DNA from: CAYVBE01 sp964448935
GTDB lineage: Bacteria > Planctomycetota > Brocadiia > SM23-32
Assembly: GCA_964448935.1 (NCBI GenBank)
Contig: CAYVBE010000203.1
Location: 1-7,197, forward strand
Direction of reading: 5' to 3'
Length of the DNA: 7,197 nt
The notes beneath the pieces are model-generated. The model ran no database searches. It saw only the letters and a list, made by a program, of their open reading frames with translations, and had not been told where the DNA came from. The first letter of the stretch is position 1, and every line of letters starts with the position of its first letter. The position numbers were made by a program, and so were the translations under genes. Positions 1 to 6,969 of this stretch are shown here, in pieces.

Positions 1-61
1 CGAACCAGCCTCCCGACCACCTCCCCCGGGTCAGCATCAACCCAGGCATCCCGAGAAGTTT

Positions 62-768
62 TCAAAAGAGTTTCCCCACCATTTTCTCAGGTTGGAGCGC
101 ACGCAAAGGGAACGATTGCTGGGAGGCCCCGCGATGCCGCCTTAAGAGCTTCGATAGCCGGCCTTCAGACGCGACCGGCTCAACATGGATGCCATCCGCC
201 ACTGCGTAGTGGAAAAACGAGGCAATATCGTAGAATCGTCGGACCTTTTCGCATATTCTCTTTGCAACCAGGGTAGCCTCGGCCTGGCGCCGATCACTGC
301 ACCGGCGAAACACACACGGCGTCCACCAGCACATACGTGTTCCGCCACCCCCGGTAACTTCTGACCCGCACGTCCTCCATATTGTAGGTGCTTTTGAGAA
401 ACCGATACGTCTCCGCGCATTTCCATCGGGTCAGACACAACTCCCTGCCCGAACGCTGTGTTCACCCCCGGCCGGTGGCCTGTCTGCCGCCGCACAGGCA
501 GGCCGCGCGTTTGTCAGCAGCCAGTAACCGCCGACGGTCTCGCCCGTGCTGCCATCTCGGACCCGTGTCCCCTACCCCATCCGTTCGGTGTATTCCTTTG
601 GGATGTTTCCTACATCTACTACCAAGACCTTATCCTTTCGCACCGGACCTGGATCAGCCGGGAGGCGAAGCGCGCAATCTGCCGTTTAATTCTCTGGGAA
701 AGCTTCCTGTCCTTGCTCACGGATGATTCCCGCAGGATATCCCGGAAAAACGGCGTGCGATCAGACAT
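62..768 (-). pseudogene. Degraded IS4-type transposase remnant
   Basis: Fragments of one DDE transposase can be read on the minus strand, but only by switching frame. From upstream to downstream they are: a segment starting MSDRTPFFRD at 768, ending at a stop at 619-621; a second frame reading KVLVVDVGNIPKEYTERMG at about 631-575, with a TAG at 572-574; the same frame continuing to VGGYWLLTN near 540-515; a segment LTRWKCAETYRFLK at 393-434; and a C-terminal tail with VRRFYDIASFFHYAVADGIH, ending at a TGA at 62. The IS4-family YREK signature (Y-x2-R-x3-E-x6-K) is recognisable at 393-437. Its tyrosine reads Cys (435-437) and its catalytic glutamate reads Ala (414-416). Another stop (463-465) precedes it, and a frameshift lies between 294 and 334. 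The element is therefore dead. I could not define terminal inverted repeats or the exact upstream limit. Family assignment comes from remembered C-terminal patterns, without any search. Confidence 0.66.
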
Positions 769-1082
769 ATTTCATCGGAGGACCACCCTTCCCACACCAC
801 CCAAACGGCAAACCCAGGGAACATAAGCACTTACCGATCACACCGCCGGGTTTTGGGGAAACTCCTGGTTTAAGTTCCGTTTCCGGTCAGATTCCTTGGG
901 GCTATATTGCAATCCACAGAACATCTCAGACGTACCGGGAGGTCGCTTCGCACTCCGAGGCCTACCTGGGACGTTCCGTGCACATCTTGGGGGTGCCGTC
1001 TCCAAGTCTGCAGCAATGGAAACTGGAGCTCTGCGATGGTATCATGCTTTTGGAAAACAGGACTTCTGTGGGCAGCCCAAAC
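769..1082. other. Gene-free stretch upstream of ribE
   Basis: No convincing coding sequence lies here. The open frame that runs into ribE from further upstream has no recognisable domain, and it begins inside the transposase remnant. A TATATT at 903-908 could be a -10 box for ribE, but the hexamer 17 bases upstream (TTTCCG, 880-885) is a poor -35. I looked for an FMN riboswitch, since ribE is downstream, and found no ordered set of its conserved blocks on the plus strand. Part of this stretch may be further decayed mobile-element DNA. Confidence 0.5.
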
Positions 1083-1730
1083 ATGTTCACCGGCATAATC
1101 CAGGAAACGGGCACGGTTTCGGCCATGGAGCGGCGCCGGGGCGCGCGGCGGCTACGCGTCGAGGCCCCGGAAACCGCCGTCCAGACCGGGGTGGGAGACA
1201 GCGTTTGTGTGGACGGCGTCTGTCTGACGGCGACCTCCGTGGCCGGTGGCGAGCTGACCTTCGACGTGGGCGCCGAGACGCTGGACCGCACCACCCTGGG
1301 GGACTTCCGAGAGGGGCGACGGGTCAACCTGGAGGCGGCCCTCCGGGTCGGCGACCGCTTGGGAGGGCATTTTGTGAGCGGCCACGTGGACGGCATCGGC
1401 ACCATGCGGGCCGTCCGTGAGCTGCCGGGCCAGGTGCGCCTGGAGGTGGCGGCGGGGCAGGAGATCATCTGCAACCTGATCCAGAAAGGCAGCGTCGCCG
1501 TGGACGGCGTCAGCCTCACCATCGCCGAGCTTCGCCGCGACGGATTCGAGGTCAGCCTGATACCCCACACGCTGCGCGCCACGACGCTGCAGGACAGGGC
1601 CGCCGGCGACAGGGTCAACCTCGAGTGCGATATGATCGGCCGATGGGTGCGGCGGCTGCTGGGGGACGGGGCCCGCTCCGAGGCGCCGCCGTCCGTGGAT
1701 ATGGAGCAATTGAAAGCACAAGGTTTCTGA
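1083..1730 (+). CDS. ribE: Riboflavin synthase, alpha chain
   Basis: The enzyme dismutates two 6,7-dimethyl-8-ribityllumazine molecules to riboflavin plus a pyrimidinedione, the last step of riboflavin synthesis in the cytoplasm. The 215-residue length matches the family (E. coli 213). Both lumazine-binding barrels are present. The N-terminal one has MFTGIIQETGTV at 1-12, GDSVCVDGVCLTA at 39-50 and GGHFVSGHVDG at 94-104. The C-terminal one has KGSVAVDGVSLTI at 135-147, IPHTLRATTL at 160-169 and VNLECDMIG at 178-186, ending in the usual trimerisation-helix region. The start was placed at the ATG giving the invariant MFTGI terminus, although the frame stays open upstream; there is no good Shine-Dalgarno. 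Other rib genes are not next to it. The PEGA gene follows after 16 bases and may share a transcript. This is known as ribC in E. coli nomenclature. Confidence 0.96.
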   Translation: MFTGIIQETGTVSAMERRRGARRLRVEAPETAVQTGVGDSVCVDGVCLTATSVAGGELTFDVGAETLDRTTLGDFREGRRVNLEAALRVGDRLGGHFVSGHVDGIGTMRAVRELPGQVRLEVAAGQEIICNLIQKGSVAVDGVSLTIAELRRDGFEVSLIPHTLRATTLQDRAAGDRVNLECDMIGRWVRRLLGDGARSEAPPSVDMEQLKAQGF

Positions 1731-1746
1731 AAACCCGGTGTCCGCG

Positions 1747-3639
1747 ATGCGCAGGCACGTGACAACCGTTCTGCTGTTGTCTCTCATGCTGGCCTGCCCG
1801 GTGTGGGCCGGCTCGGGGGGCCTTGTCGGTGCGCTTTACGTAACCACAACGCCTCCGGGGGCAACGATTTACGTCAACGGGAGCGTTCGGGGTGTCAGCC
1901 CGTGCGGCGTTCCCGACGTCGGCATCGGACAGGTGGAGGTCAGGGCCGTCCGGCAGGGCTATGCGCCGGCCACCAGCACGGTGGATGTGAAGGGCAAGCA
2001 GACCCTGCACGTCCAACTGGAGCTTCAGGAACTCGTGCGCGTCGGCAGCCTGGCGGTCATCGTGGATCCGCCGGGCGCCCGGATCGCTCTCGACCGCATC
2101 TCCGCCGGCCGCACGCCGCACGTGATCCTGAACGTGCCGGCGGGCACCCACCGCCTGGAAATCAGCGCCGAGGGCTACCGCCCCTTCACCGCCTCGGTCA
2201 CCGTCGCTCCGAACGAGCTGCACGTGGTTCGCAAAGACCTGGTTCCCACGGACGCGCCGCCCTCGCGGGAGAGCGCCGCGCCGGAGACACCACTCGGAGG
2301 AAAGCTGGATTGGAGCCGGGTGCCCTACCCCGAGGAACTGCCGGAGGAGCGGGTGTTCCAGCCCGTCCGCGAACTCGTGTCCGAACGGCATTACGAGGAG
2401 GCCCTTGCGAGGCTGGATGCGATGCCGAAGGCTCAGAAAGCCGAATACGCCCAACGATTGGCCCGCGAGCGGTCCGTCATACAACGGCTGCGCGGCGTGG
2501 TGGACGCGGCGCGCGAGGTGCTTCCCGGCAAGGTGGGCCAGAAGGACTATCGCCTCTCGTTGGGGACGGGCTTCCCGCTCACCTGCGACATCCTCGGCGT
2601 GGAGGGGGCCGAGATCAAGGTCATGACGCGCGCCGGGAAGCGGACCATTGACTTTGCAGACCTCAGCGCGGAGAACGTCGTCCGGTTGGCGGCCGAGAAG
2701 CTCAACCCCCGCGACCCCGCGCACCGCGTGAGCTTCGCCCTGCTCTACGCCGCCGAGGGGCAATACGAGGAGGCATACGAACAACTCCGCCTGGCCGCCG
2801 ACAAGGGCGCCGACATCGCCACCGCGGCGGGCTACGTGGACGGAGAGAGGCTCTGGGCCGCCGCCCGGCGCAAGGATGCCCTCCGGCGCACCAGCGTGCA
2901 CACCGGGCAGGGGCAGCCCGAGGGCCGCATGACCGCGCCGGGGCAGCCGGTCCGGATCATCCTGGACACCGGCCGCGGGGCGGAGCCCGCTTTTGCGGGC
3001 CAACTGGGGGAATCGCCGTTGTTCGAGCTGCAACCGATGCAGGAGCCGTTCGACCCCGAGGGGGTGGCGGCCGGAGATGTGCTGATGATCGTAGACCCCG
3101 GGCCGGGCCGGGGCGTGCAGGCATACGGTCGGCACGAGGTGCAGCAGGTCATGGACGCCATCCACGGCGGCATGGGGCTGGTGTTTTTCGGCGCCCTGCG
3201 CGCGCCCGACCATCCGCAGCCCTTCAACCCCCTGCTGCGCTGGCTCGGCGCTCTGGTGCGGCCGGAGCGACTGGCCCTGTCCGAGGAGGCGCCGGAGGCC
3301 TACCCGGAGGAGTACGCCCTGGCCTATCCGGTTTCCCGGCATCCGGTTACGGCCGGCGCGCGCTACGTGGTCTTTCCCATGGAGTCACCGTCCCTGCAGC
3401 CGGGCGGGCGCATAGCCGCTCTGCTGCGCGCAAGCCGCCACCTGGGCAGCCAACAGGCCGGGGAAGCCGCCCCCGTCATGGCCGCAGCGGGCACCTACGG
3501 GGAGGGCCGATACGTGGTTTTCGCCGACCTGCCGGTCATGAACACCTCGCCCCACGAGGGCTCGCCCCTCTATGCCAACGCTGGCGCGCGGGTCACCCGC
3601 AATGCCATCCTCTGGGTTGCCGGCGACAGGTCGGAGTGA
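1747..3639 (+). CDS. Exported PEGA-domain protein with C-terminal alpha/beta domain
   Basis: A 630-residue protein of unknown specific function, probably secreted or periplasmic. MRRH plus a hydrophobic run ending VWA (19-21) forms a Sec signal peptide. Two PEGA beta-domains follow: about 28-93 (TTPPGATIYVNG, GYAPATSTV) and about 100-166 (VDPPGARIALD, PAGTHRLEISAEGYRPF). A linker leads to a helical region, about 195-260 and 310-380, with a TPR-like helix pair near 332-357. Between the helices lies a small beta segment (about 266-306). The C-terminal part, about 402-626, alternates strands and helices (IILDTG, DVLMIVDP, MGLVFFGAL, YVVFADLPVM, NAILWVAG). It resembles the DUF4350/glutamine-amidotransferase-like fold, but I see no catalytic Cys-His-Glu triad. 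PEGA domains are typically surface or envelope modules. A GTG at 1738 would add three residues; the ATG gives a cleaner signal peptide. The gene ends 8 bases before the convergent lipoprotein gene, leaving no room for a terminator. Confidence 0.85.
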   Translation: MRRHVTTVLLLSLMLACPVWAGSGGLVGALYVTTTPPGATIYVNGSVRGVSPCGVPDVGIGQVEVRAVRQGYAPATSTVDVKGKQTLHVQLELQELVRVGSLAVIVDPPGARIALDRISAGRTPHVILNVPAGTHRLEISAEGYRPFTASVTVAPNELHVVRKDLVPTDAPPSRESAAPETPLGGKLDWSRVPYPEELPEERVFQPVRELVSERHYEEALARLDAMPKAQKAEYAQRLARERSVIQRLRGVVDAAREVLPGKVGQKDYRLSLGTGFPLTCDILGVEGAEIKVMTRAGKRTIDFADLSAENVVRLAAEKLNPRDPAHRVSFALLYAAEGQYEEAYEQLRLAADKGADIATAAGYVDGERLWAAARRKDALRRTSVHTGQGQPEGRMTAPGQPVRIILDTGRGAEPAFAGQLGESPLFELQPMQEPFDPEGVAAGDVLMIVDPGPGRGVQAYGRHEVQQVMDAIHGGMGLVFFGALRAPDHPQPFNPLLRWLGALVRPERLALSEEAPEAYPEEYALAYPVSRHPVTAGARYVVFPMESPSLQPGGRIAALLRASRHLGSQQAGEAAPVMAAAGTYGEGRYVVFADLPVMNTSPHEGSPLYANAGARVTRNAILWVAGDRSE

Positions 3640-3647
3640 TTGTCCGT

Positions 3648-4673
3648 TTACCGGTCTGCTGGCCGATACAGCACTTCCCCCAGACGGACGCTCGACAGCG
3701 CAAGCGCCTCCCCCAGTTCCGCGCGTTCCACGAGCATCTCGGCCACCGTCACCGGGTCTCCGCTGACCGACAGGCGCACGATGAGACCCTCCTCGACCTC
3801 TTCTACCGCGACGCCGTGCCCTCGTCCCTCTCTTACCAGGGCCGCAAGCGCTGCTTTCTGATCCTCCATCAGGCCCGCAAAGCGCAGCTCCGTCGGCCGT
3901 GGCGCGACCCAGGCGCGGATGACGTCCTGCGCCACCACCGTTCCCAGGGCGTTCCACCAGCGGGCGGGCGGAGCGGTGGCTGCACGCCCCCGCCACTGGC
4001 CGCGGAACCGCTCCGGCTCCTCGTCCGACTCATCCCCGCGCGGGAAGACCGTCCACTCCACCGCCACGGAATGCTCGCCTTTGGCCTCCGATGACTTCGC
4101 GCGCAGCCGGACCATGAGCGCCGGCGACTCGCCGCCCTGCTCGGTCAGCAGCACCCCGGTCCGCTTCAGCGCGCCGGCGATCGCGTTTCTTGCTTCTTCA
4201 TCCAGGCCCCCCCCGGCGTCCAGAACCGCCACAGGCTCCCACGGGGCCGGACGCCCCCAGCCCAGCGCCTCGGCCGCGCTGTAGCGCTTCGTCGGCCGGA
4301 CGGTCGCCCGCGCGGTCACCCGGTACAGCGGCGGCTCGCTGCCCGGGACCCTCCCCGCCTCGATCAGCTCCATTCTCTCGACGTATCCCACCGCCCGTGT
4401 ATAGGCGTGCGAGGCCCTCAGTCGGGCGTTGTCCACGCGGGTCTCGGTCGAAAGCAGCACCCGGGCTTGCATGACGGCGTTTCGGCGGGCATCGCGGACG
4501 GCCTGCCGCCGGACGGATCTCATGGGTGCCCGCTCCCGCAACGGCGCGAATCCCTCCACCCGCAAGGTCACCGCTTCATCATCAGGCATCCCCCCGGGCG
4601 TTACCCCACAGCCGACCACGCAGAGCACCGCGCCGGCCACGATCGCGACTGTTGTGAACCCGCGCGCCCTCAC
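3648..4673 (-). CDS. FlgT-like lipoprotein
   Basis: A 341-residue predicted lipoprotein. The signal peptide ends in VVGC with lipidated Cys22. Residues about 36-127 resemble the N-terminal domain of flagellar assembly protein FlgT and related LPP20-type domains: a strand VEGFAP, an Arg/Ala-rich helix (SVRRQAVRDARRNAVMQA, 53-70), a segment TRVDNARL, then AVGYVERMELIEAG and a strand YRVTARATVRP. Residues about 145-260 (EPVAVLDAGGG and onwards) resemble the following CsgG-like domain, with the match weaker. The last 80 residues (FAGLMEDQKAALAALV, VTVAEMLVERAEL) are unassigned. The start is GTG. An AGGG Shine-Dalgarno sits 5-8 bases before it and overlaps the stop of the upstream lipoprotein gene, so translation is probably coupled. 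No flagellar genes are visible, so a flagellar role is not supported; a general envelope function is more likely. Confidence 0.78.
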   Translation of the reverse strand: MRARGFTTVAIVAGAVLCVVGCGVTPGGMPDDEAVTLRVEGFAPLRERAPMRSVRRQAVRDARRNAVMQARVLLSTETRVDNARLRASHAYTRAVGYVERMELIEAGRVPGSEPPLYRVTARATVRPTKRYSAAEALGWGRPAPWEPVAVLDAGGGLDEEARNAIAGALKRTGVLLTEQGGESPALMVRLRAKSSEAKGEHSVAVEWTVFPRGDESDEEPERFRGQWRGRAATAPPARWWNALGTVVAQDVIRAWVAPRPTELRFAGLMEDQKAALAALVREGRGHGVAVEEVEEGLIVRLSVSGDPVTVAEMLVERAELGEALALSSVRLGEVLYRPADR

Positions 4674-4680
4674 AATGCCC

Positions 4681-5115
4681 TCACTCGCCCTGCCAGCCGG
4701 TGCGGCGGAGCTGTGCGGGCGTGAGTTCCAGCGAGGCGATGGCGGTCACCACGGTCGCACCGCCGTCCTCCTCCCTCAGCTCCTCATATTCGATGGATAC
4801 GCCGGAAAGCGTTCCCTCGACCGTCACGGTGGCCTCCAGGCTCTCGTACATCAGGTCCTCGACGGTCACCTGCGCGGCCACCTCGGTGCCTTTGACCGTC
4901 GCCAGCAAGTCGGCCAGTGCCAGCGCCCGTGCGGCGGCCCGCGCCTCCAGAAGCGCCAGCGGGTCGTCCTCCTTCACCATCACCGAGGAGCCTTCCCCGA
5001 CGAACTCGACGGTCCCCCGCTCGGTCCACTCCCCCCCCGGCACAACCGGCGCCTGGCAACCCACGGCCCCAAAGACCACAGCACACAGCAACAAAGAAGC
5101 CAGCCTGATTCTCAT
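4681..5115 (-). CDS. LPP20-like lipoprotein
   Basis: A 144-residue predicted lipoprotein. MRIRLASLLLCAVVFGAVGC gives a signal peptide with lipobox AVGC and lipidated Cys20. The mature part, about 33-131, has the LPP20-type pattern: a strand (GTVEFVG), an Ala-rich helix (ALLEARAAARALALADLLATV), the loop KGTEVAAQVTVEDL, then GTLSGVSIEYEEL and a closing strand (ATVVTAIASLEL). The frame is open to 5346. This start was chosen because it alone gives a signal peptide and because a GGGAG Shine-Dalgarno lies a few bases upstream. It is first in a two-gene unit: its stop lies 7 bases before the GTG of the FlgT-like gene. Both products share the same domain style, suggesting they arose together or bind each other. 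The exact function is unknown. Confidence 0.8.
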   Translation of the reverse strand: MRIRLASLLLCAVVFGAVGCQAPVVPGGEWTERGTVEFVGEGSSVMVKEDDPLALLEARAAARALALADLLATVKGTEVAAQVTVEDLMYESLEATVTVEGTLSGVSIEYEELREEDGGATVVTAIASLELTPAQLRRTGWQGE

Positions 5116-5157
5116 CTCAGTCTCCCTGTCCGAAAGCAAAGGTCGCGCACACGCCGT

Positions 5158-5186
5158 ATTATGAAAGCCCCCGGCCCCCCTGTCAA
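5158..5186 (-). promoter_or_regulatory. Promoter of the lipoprotein pair
   Basis: On the minus strand a perfect -35 TTGACA (5181-5186) and a -10 CATAAT (5158-5163, five of six consensus bases) are separated by exactly 17 bases. Transcription would start near 5151, giving a leader of roughly 36 bases before the LPP20-like start. The spacer is very G-rich, with runs of six and five G. This is the best housekeeping-sigma promoter in the window and suggests strong expression. Confidence 0.75.
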
Positions 5187-5220
5187 AGGCGCACCGAGCG
5201 TCAACCCGGTCGTGCTTCGC

Positions 5221-5249
5221 TTGATTCGCCGGCCCTCCGGGTTTATTCT
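5221..5249 (+). promoter_or_regulatory. Candidate promoter of the restriction-modification operon
   Basis: TTGATT (5221-5226) and TATTCT (5244-5249) each match four of six consensus bases and are 17 bases apart. The start would fall near 5256, about 40 bases before the methyltransferase ATG. It is divergent from the lipoprotein promoter. It lies outside the direct repeat at 5262, so on an insertion model the operon would be using a host promoter. No operator-like palindrome of a C-protein type is seen. Confidence 0.35.
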
Positions 5250-5261
5250 TTGATCGAAAAC

Positions 5262-5277
5262 AGGGCGGGAAGACTCG
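5262..5277 (+). repeat. Imperfect copy of the tRNA-Asp 3' region (possible attachment-site remnant)
   Basis: AGGGCGGGAAGACTCG matches AGGGCGAGGAGACTCG at 7011-7026, inside the tRNA-Asp gene, at 14 of 16 positions and in the same orientation. The similarity stops at both ends of this block. The two copies bracket the methyltransferase and endonuclease genes and nothing else. That is the arrangement left when an element integrates at a tRNA 3' end. Chance similarity in GC-rich DNA cannot be excluded. Confidence 0.4.
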
Positions 5278-5296
5278 GCATAGTGGGAAAGGACAG

Positions 5297-6244
5297 ATGG
5301 TTCGGCAGCAAAGAATATCGGGACAAGCGGTGGATATTGCCCGCAACTACGATCCTGACGCGGACGTGGTCTACTACTGTGGCGACGTGAGAGATATCCT
5401 CCCGGACATTCCGGAGGAGGCGGTCCAGTTGGTTGTGACCTCGCCTCCGTACAATATGGGGAAAGAATATGAAACGGACAAAAGCCTCGCAGAATACAGA
5501 GTGTTCCACAGGTCAGTCATTGAGCAACTGGTGCGGGTGCTGAGACCGGAAGGCAGCATCTGCTGGCAGGTCGGGAATTACGTGGACAACGGCGAGATTC
5601 TTCCTCTGGACTATCTCTTCCACGGAATATTCTCCGACTTTGGCCTGCATCTGCGGAACCGCATTATCTGGCGATTCCGCCACGGGCTCCACTGCAGTAA
5701 CCGCTTTTCAGGCCGCTACGAAACGGTTTTGTGGTACACGAAAAGCGACGATTACGTTTTTAACCTGGACCCCGTCAGAGTGCCTCAGCGCTATCCCAAC
5801 AAGAGACATTACAAAGGTCCCCTGAGGGGCGAGAAGTCCTGCAATCCGCTCGGCAAGAACCCTTCAGATGTCTGGGACATCCCGAATGTCAAGTCGAATC
5901 ACTGCGAAAAAACGATACATCCCTGTCAGTTTCCGGTAGAACTGGTAGAGAGATTTATCCTGTCCATGACCCACGAGGGGGATTTGGTCTTCGATCCGTA
6001 CGGAGGGGTCGGTTCAGTGGCGGTGGCGGCGCTCAAACGGGACCGACGCTCAATTAGCGCGGAAACTGTGCGGGAATATGCGGATATCGCTGTCGAACGC
6101 ATACAGCAGATGGCTCTGGGCGAACTGAAAACACGGCCGATGAACACGCCAATTCATGAGCCACCCGTGCGCAGAAAGTACGTCCAGCAATTCATCGGCG
6201 GAATACTCGACGACAACGGCGATACACGCGGACCCGGGAGGTAA
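5297..6244 (+). CDS. Type II DNA methyltransferase, beta order, probably N4-cytosine
   Basis: A 315-residue S-adenosylmethionine-dependent DNA methyltransferase of the N4/N6 family, protecting host DNA from the nuclease encoded next door. Catalytic motif IV, TSPPY, is at 48-52 and precedes the cofactor motif I, FDPYGGVGS, at 232-240, so the motif order is the beta type. The motif X region with HPCQFP is at 208-213. SPPY rather than DPPY favours N4-cytosine as the modified base; the partner's likeness to BglII and BstYI points to the C of a GATC-centred site, by analogy. The last ~40 residues after motif I's domain are unassigned. An AAAGGA lies three bases before the ATG. The endonuclease ATG follows after 4 bases, so the two are one operon. 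Base composition is lower in GC than the flanking genes, suggesting transfer. No controller gene is present. Confidence 0.92.
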   Translation: MVRQQRISGQAVDIARNYDPDADVVYYCGDVRDILPDIPEEAVQLVVTSPPYNMGKEYETDKSLAEYRVFHRSVIEQLVRVLRPEGSICWQVGNYVDNGEILPLDYLFHGIFSDFGLHLRNRIIWRFRHGLHCSNRFSGRYETVLWYTKSDDYVFNLDPVRVPQRYPNKRHYKGPLRGEKSCNPLGKNPSDVWDIPNVKSNHCEKTIHPCQFPVELVERFILSMTHEGDLVFDPYGGVGSVAVAALKRDRRSISAETVREYADIAVERIQQMALGELKTRPMNTPIHEPPVRRKYVQQFIGGILDDNGDTRGPGR

Positions 6245-6248
6245 TGAT

Positions 6249-6863
6249 ATGAACGTCGCCAAAAGCCATTCTCATCTGAATGGAGAAGAATGGCTGAAGG
6301 TGCATCAACCGGAGGATTACGATGAGCTTCTGGAAGTGATTGCGGATATTGACGCTGAGAAGTGCCGTACCAAAAGAAGCAGGGAAAAGCGCATGAAGGG
6401 TAAGCTTCTCTACAGTCCCACGGACCTGAACAGCGAGTTCGCGGTGCGTCTCAACAGGCTGGGATGGGAGTCGCACAGATACAACTACTACGTGGCACAC
6501 AGCCACGAGCAGGCTGAGGTCATGGCAGAGCAGAGAGAATATCTTGAGCAACGCGGTTACGACACCATCTATTCGTACAATCAGACGGACCACGTCAAGG
6601 ATGAGATTGCTGTCGAGGTCCAGTTCGGCAAGTACGCTTTCGTTGCGTATGACCTGTTTGTCAAACACCTCGTGTTCTATACGGGGCGGGCCATTAGTGT
6701 TGGCATTGAGGTGCTGCCGACAAAATCCATGCAACGGGAGATGTCATCGGGGATAGGCTACTACGAGGGCGAGCTTCACAATCTGCTCCGTCACGGCCGG
6801 AATAATCCGGCAGTGCCCCTCGTCATCCTCGGTATTGAACCTGAGGGGATGGGAGATTCTTGA
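6249..6863 (+). CDS. BglII/BstYI-type restriction endonuclease
   Basis: A 204-residue predicted type II endonuclease, close in length to BstYI (203) and BglII (223). The putative active site is D114 with E123 and Q125 in a VEVQFGKYAF context. The 9-residue step from Asp to Glu and the E-x-Q ending match BglII D84/E93/Q95 and BstYI D119/E128/Q130, where Gln takes the place of the usual PD-(D/E)xK lysine. A conserved-looking stretch, VGIEVLPTKSMQREMSSG at 151-168, and IGYYEGELHNLL at 169-180 follow. By family analogy the target should be GATC-centred (AGATCT or RGATCY), but specificity cannot be read from sequence. The frame is open from 6156; the ATG at 6249 was chosen because a strong GGGAGG Shine-Dalgarno sits 7 bases upstream and because it starts just after the methyltransferase stop. 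GC content is visibly lower than in the lipoprotein genes. Confidence 0.85.
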   Translation: MNVAKSHSHLNGEEWLKVHQPEDYDELLEVIADIDAEKCRTKRSREKRMKGKLLYSPTDLNSEFAVRLNRLGWESHRYNYYVAHSHEQAEVMAEQREYLEQRGYDTIYSYNQTDHVKDEIAVEVQFGKYAFVAYDLFVKHLVFYTGRAISVGIEVLPTKSMQREMSSGIGYYEGELHNLLRHGRNNPAVPLVILGIEPEGMGDS

Positions 6864-6871
6864 GGGCGTTG

Positions 6872-6906
6872 GTCTGAGCGACGTCATATGAGAGTTGCCC
6901 TCAGAC
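6872..6906 (+). repeat. Inverted repeat after the endonuclease gene
   Basis: GTCTGAG (6872-6878) and CTCAGAC (6900-6906) are perfect 7-base complements with a 21-base loop, beginning 8 bases after the endonuclease stop. No T-run follows, so it is not a standard intrinsic terminator. It could protect the transcript's 3' end or be a chance palindrome. The bases from 6907 to 6969 hold nothing I recognise. Confidence 0.3.
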
Positions 6907-6969
6907 TTGCGAGACCGTCGCCTTGCGCCCCTTGGCCGTTCACCCTCGGGAGGCGGCGTCGCGGTACGC

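Noticed and set aside
388..826. Plus-strand open frames of 112 and 122 residues over the left end
   Set aside because: Their products look random, while the minus strand shows recognisable transposase fragments in the same place.
790..880. An FMN-riboswitch-like CCGGCGGTG on the minus strand near 843-851
   Set aside because: The strand points away from ribE, and the remaining conserved blocks of the riboswitch are absent.
723..1082. A 120-residue N-terminal extension of riboflavin synthase, since the frame is open upstream
   Set aside because: Riboflavin synthases start at MFTGI, and the added residues show no domain and overlap the transposase remnant.
1615..3342. A 575-codon open frame on the minus strand inside the PEGA gene
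   Set aside because: It is antisense to a gene with a clear signal peptide and PEGA domains. Its product is rich in Arg, Gly, His and Pro without domains, typical of a mirror frame in GC-rich coding DNA.
5164..5180. A possible G-quadruplex in the G-rich spacer
   Set aside because: Only two G runs are present; four would be needed for a simple intramolecular quadruplex.
5116..5346. A longer N-terminus for the LPP20-like protein
   Set aside because: It would bury the lipoprotein signal peptide inside the protein, run through the promoter and overlap the methyltransferase start.
6156..6248. An earlier start for the endonuclease inside the methyltransferase gene
   Set aside because: The added 31 residues are Ser/Thr-rich and featureless, while the ATG at 6249 has a strong Shine-Dalgarno and gives a family-typical length.
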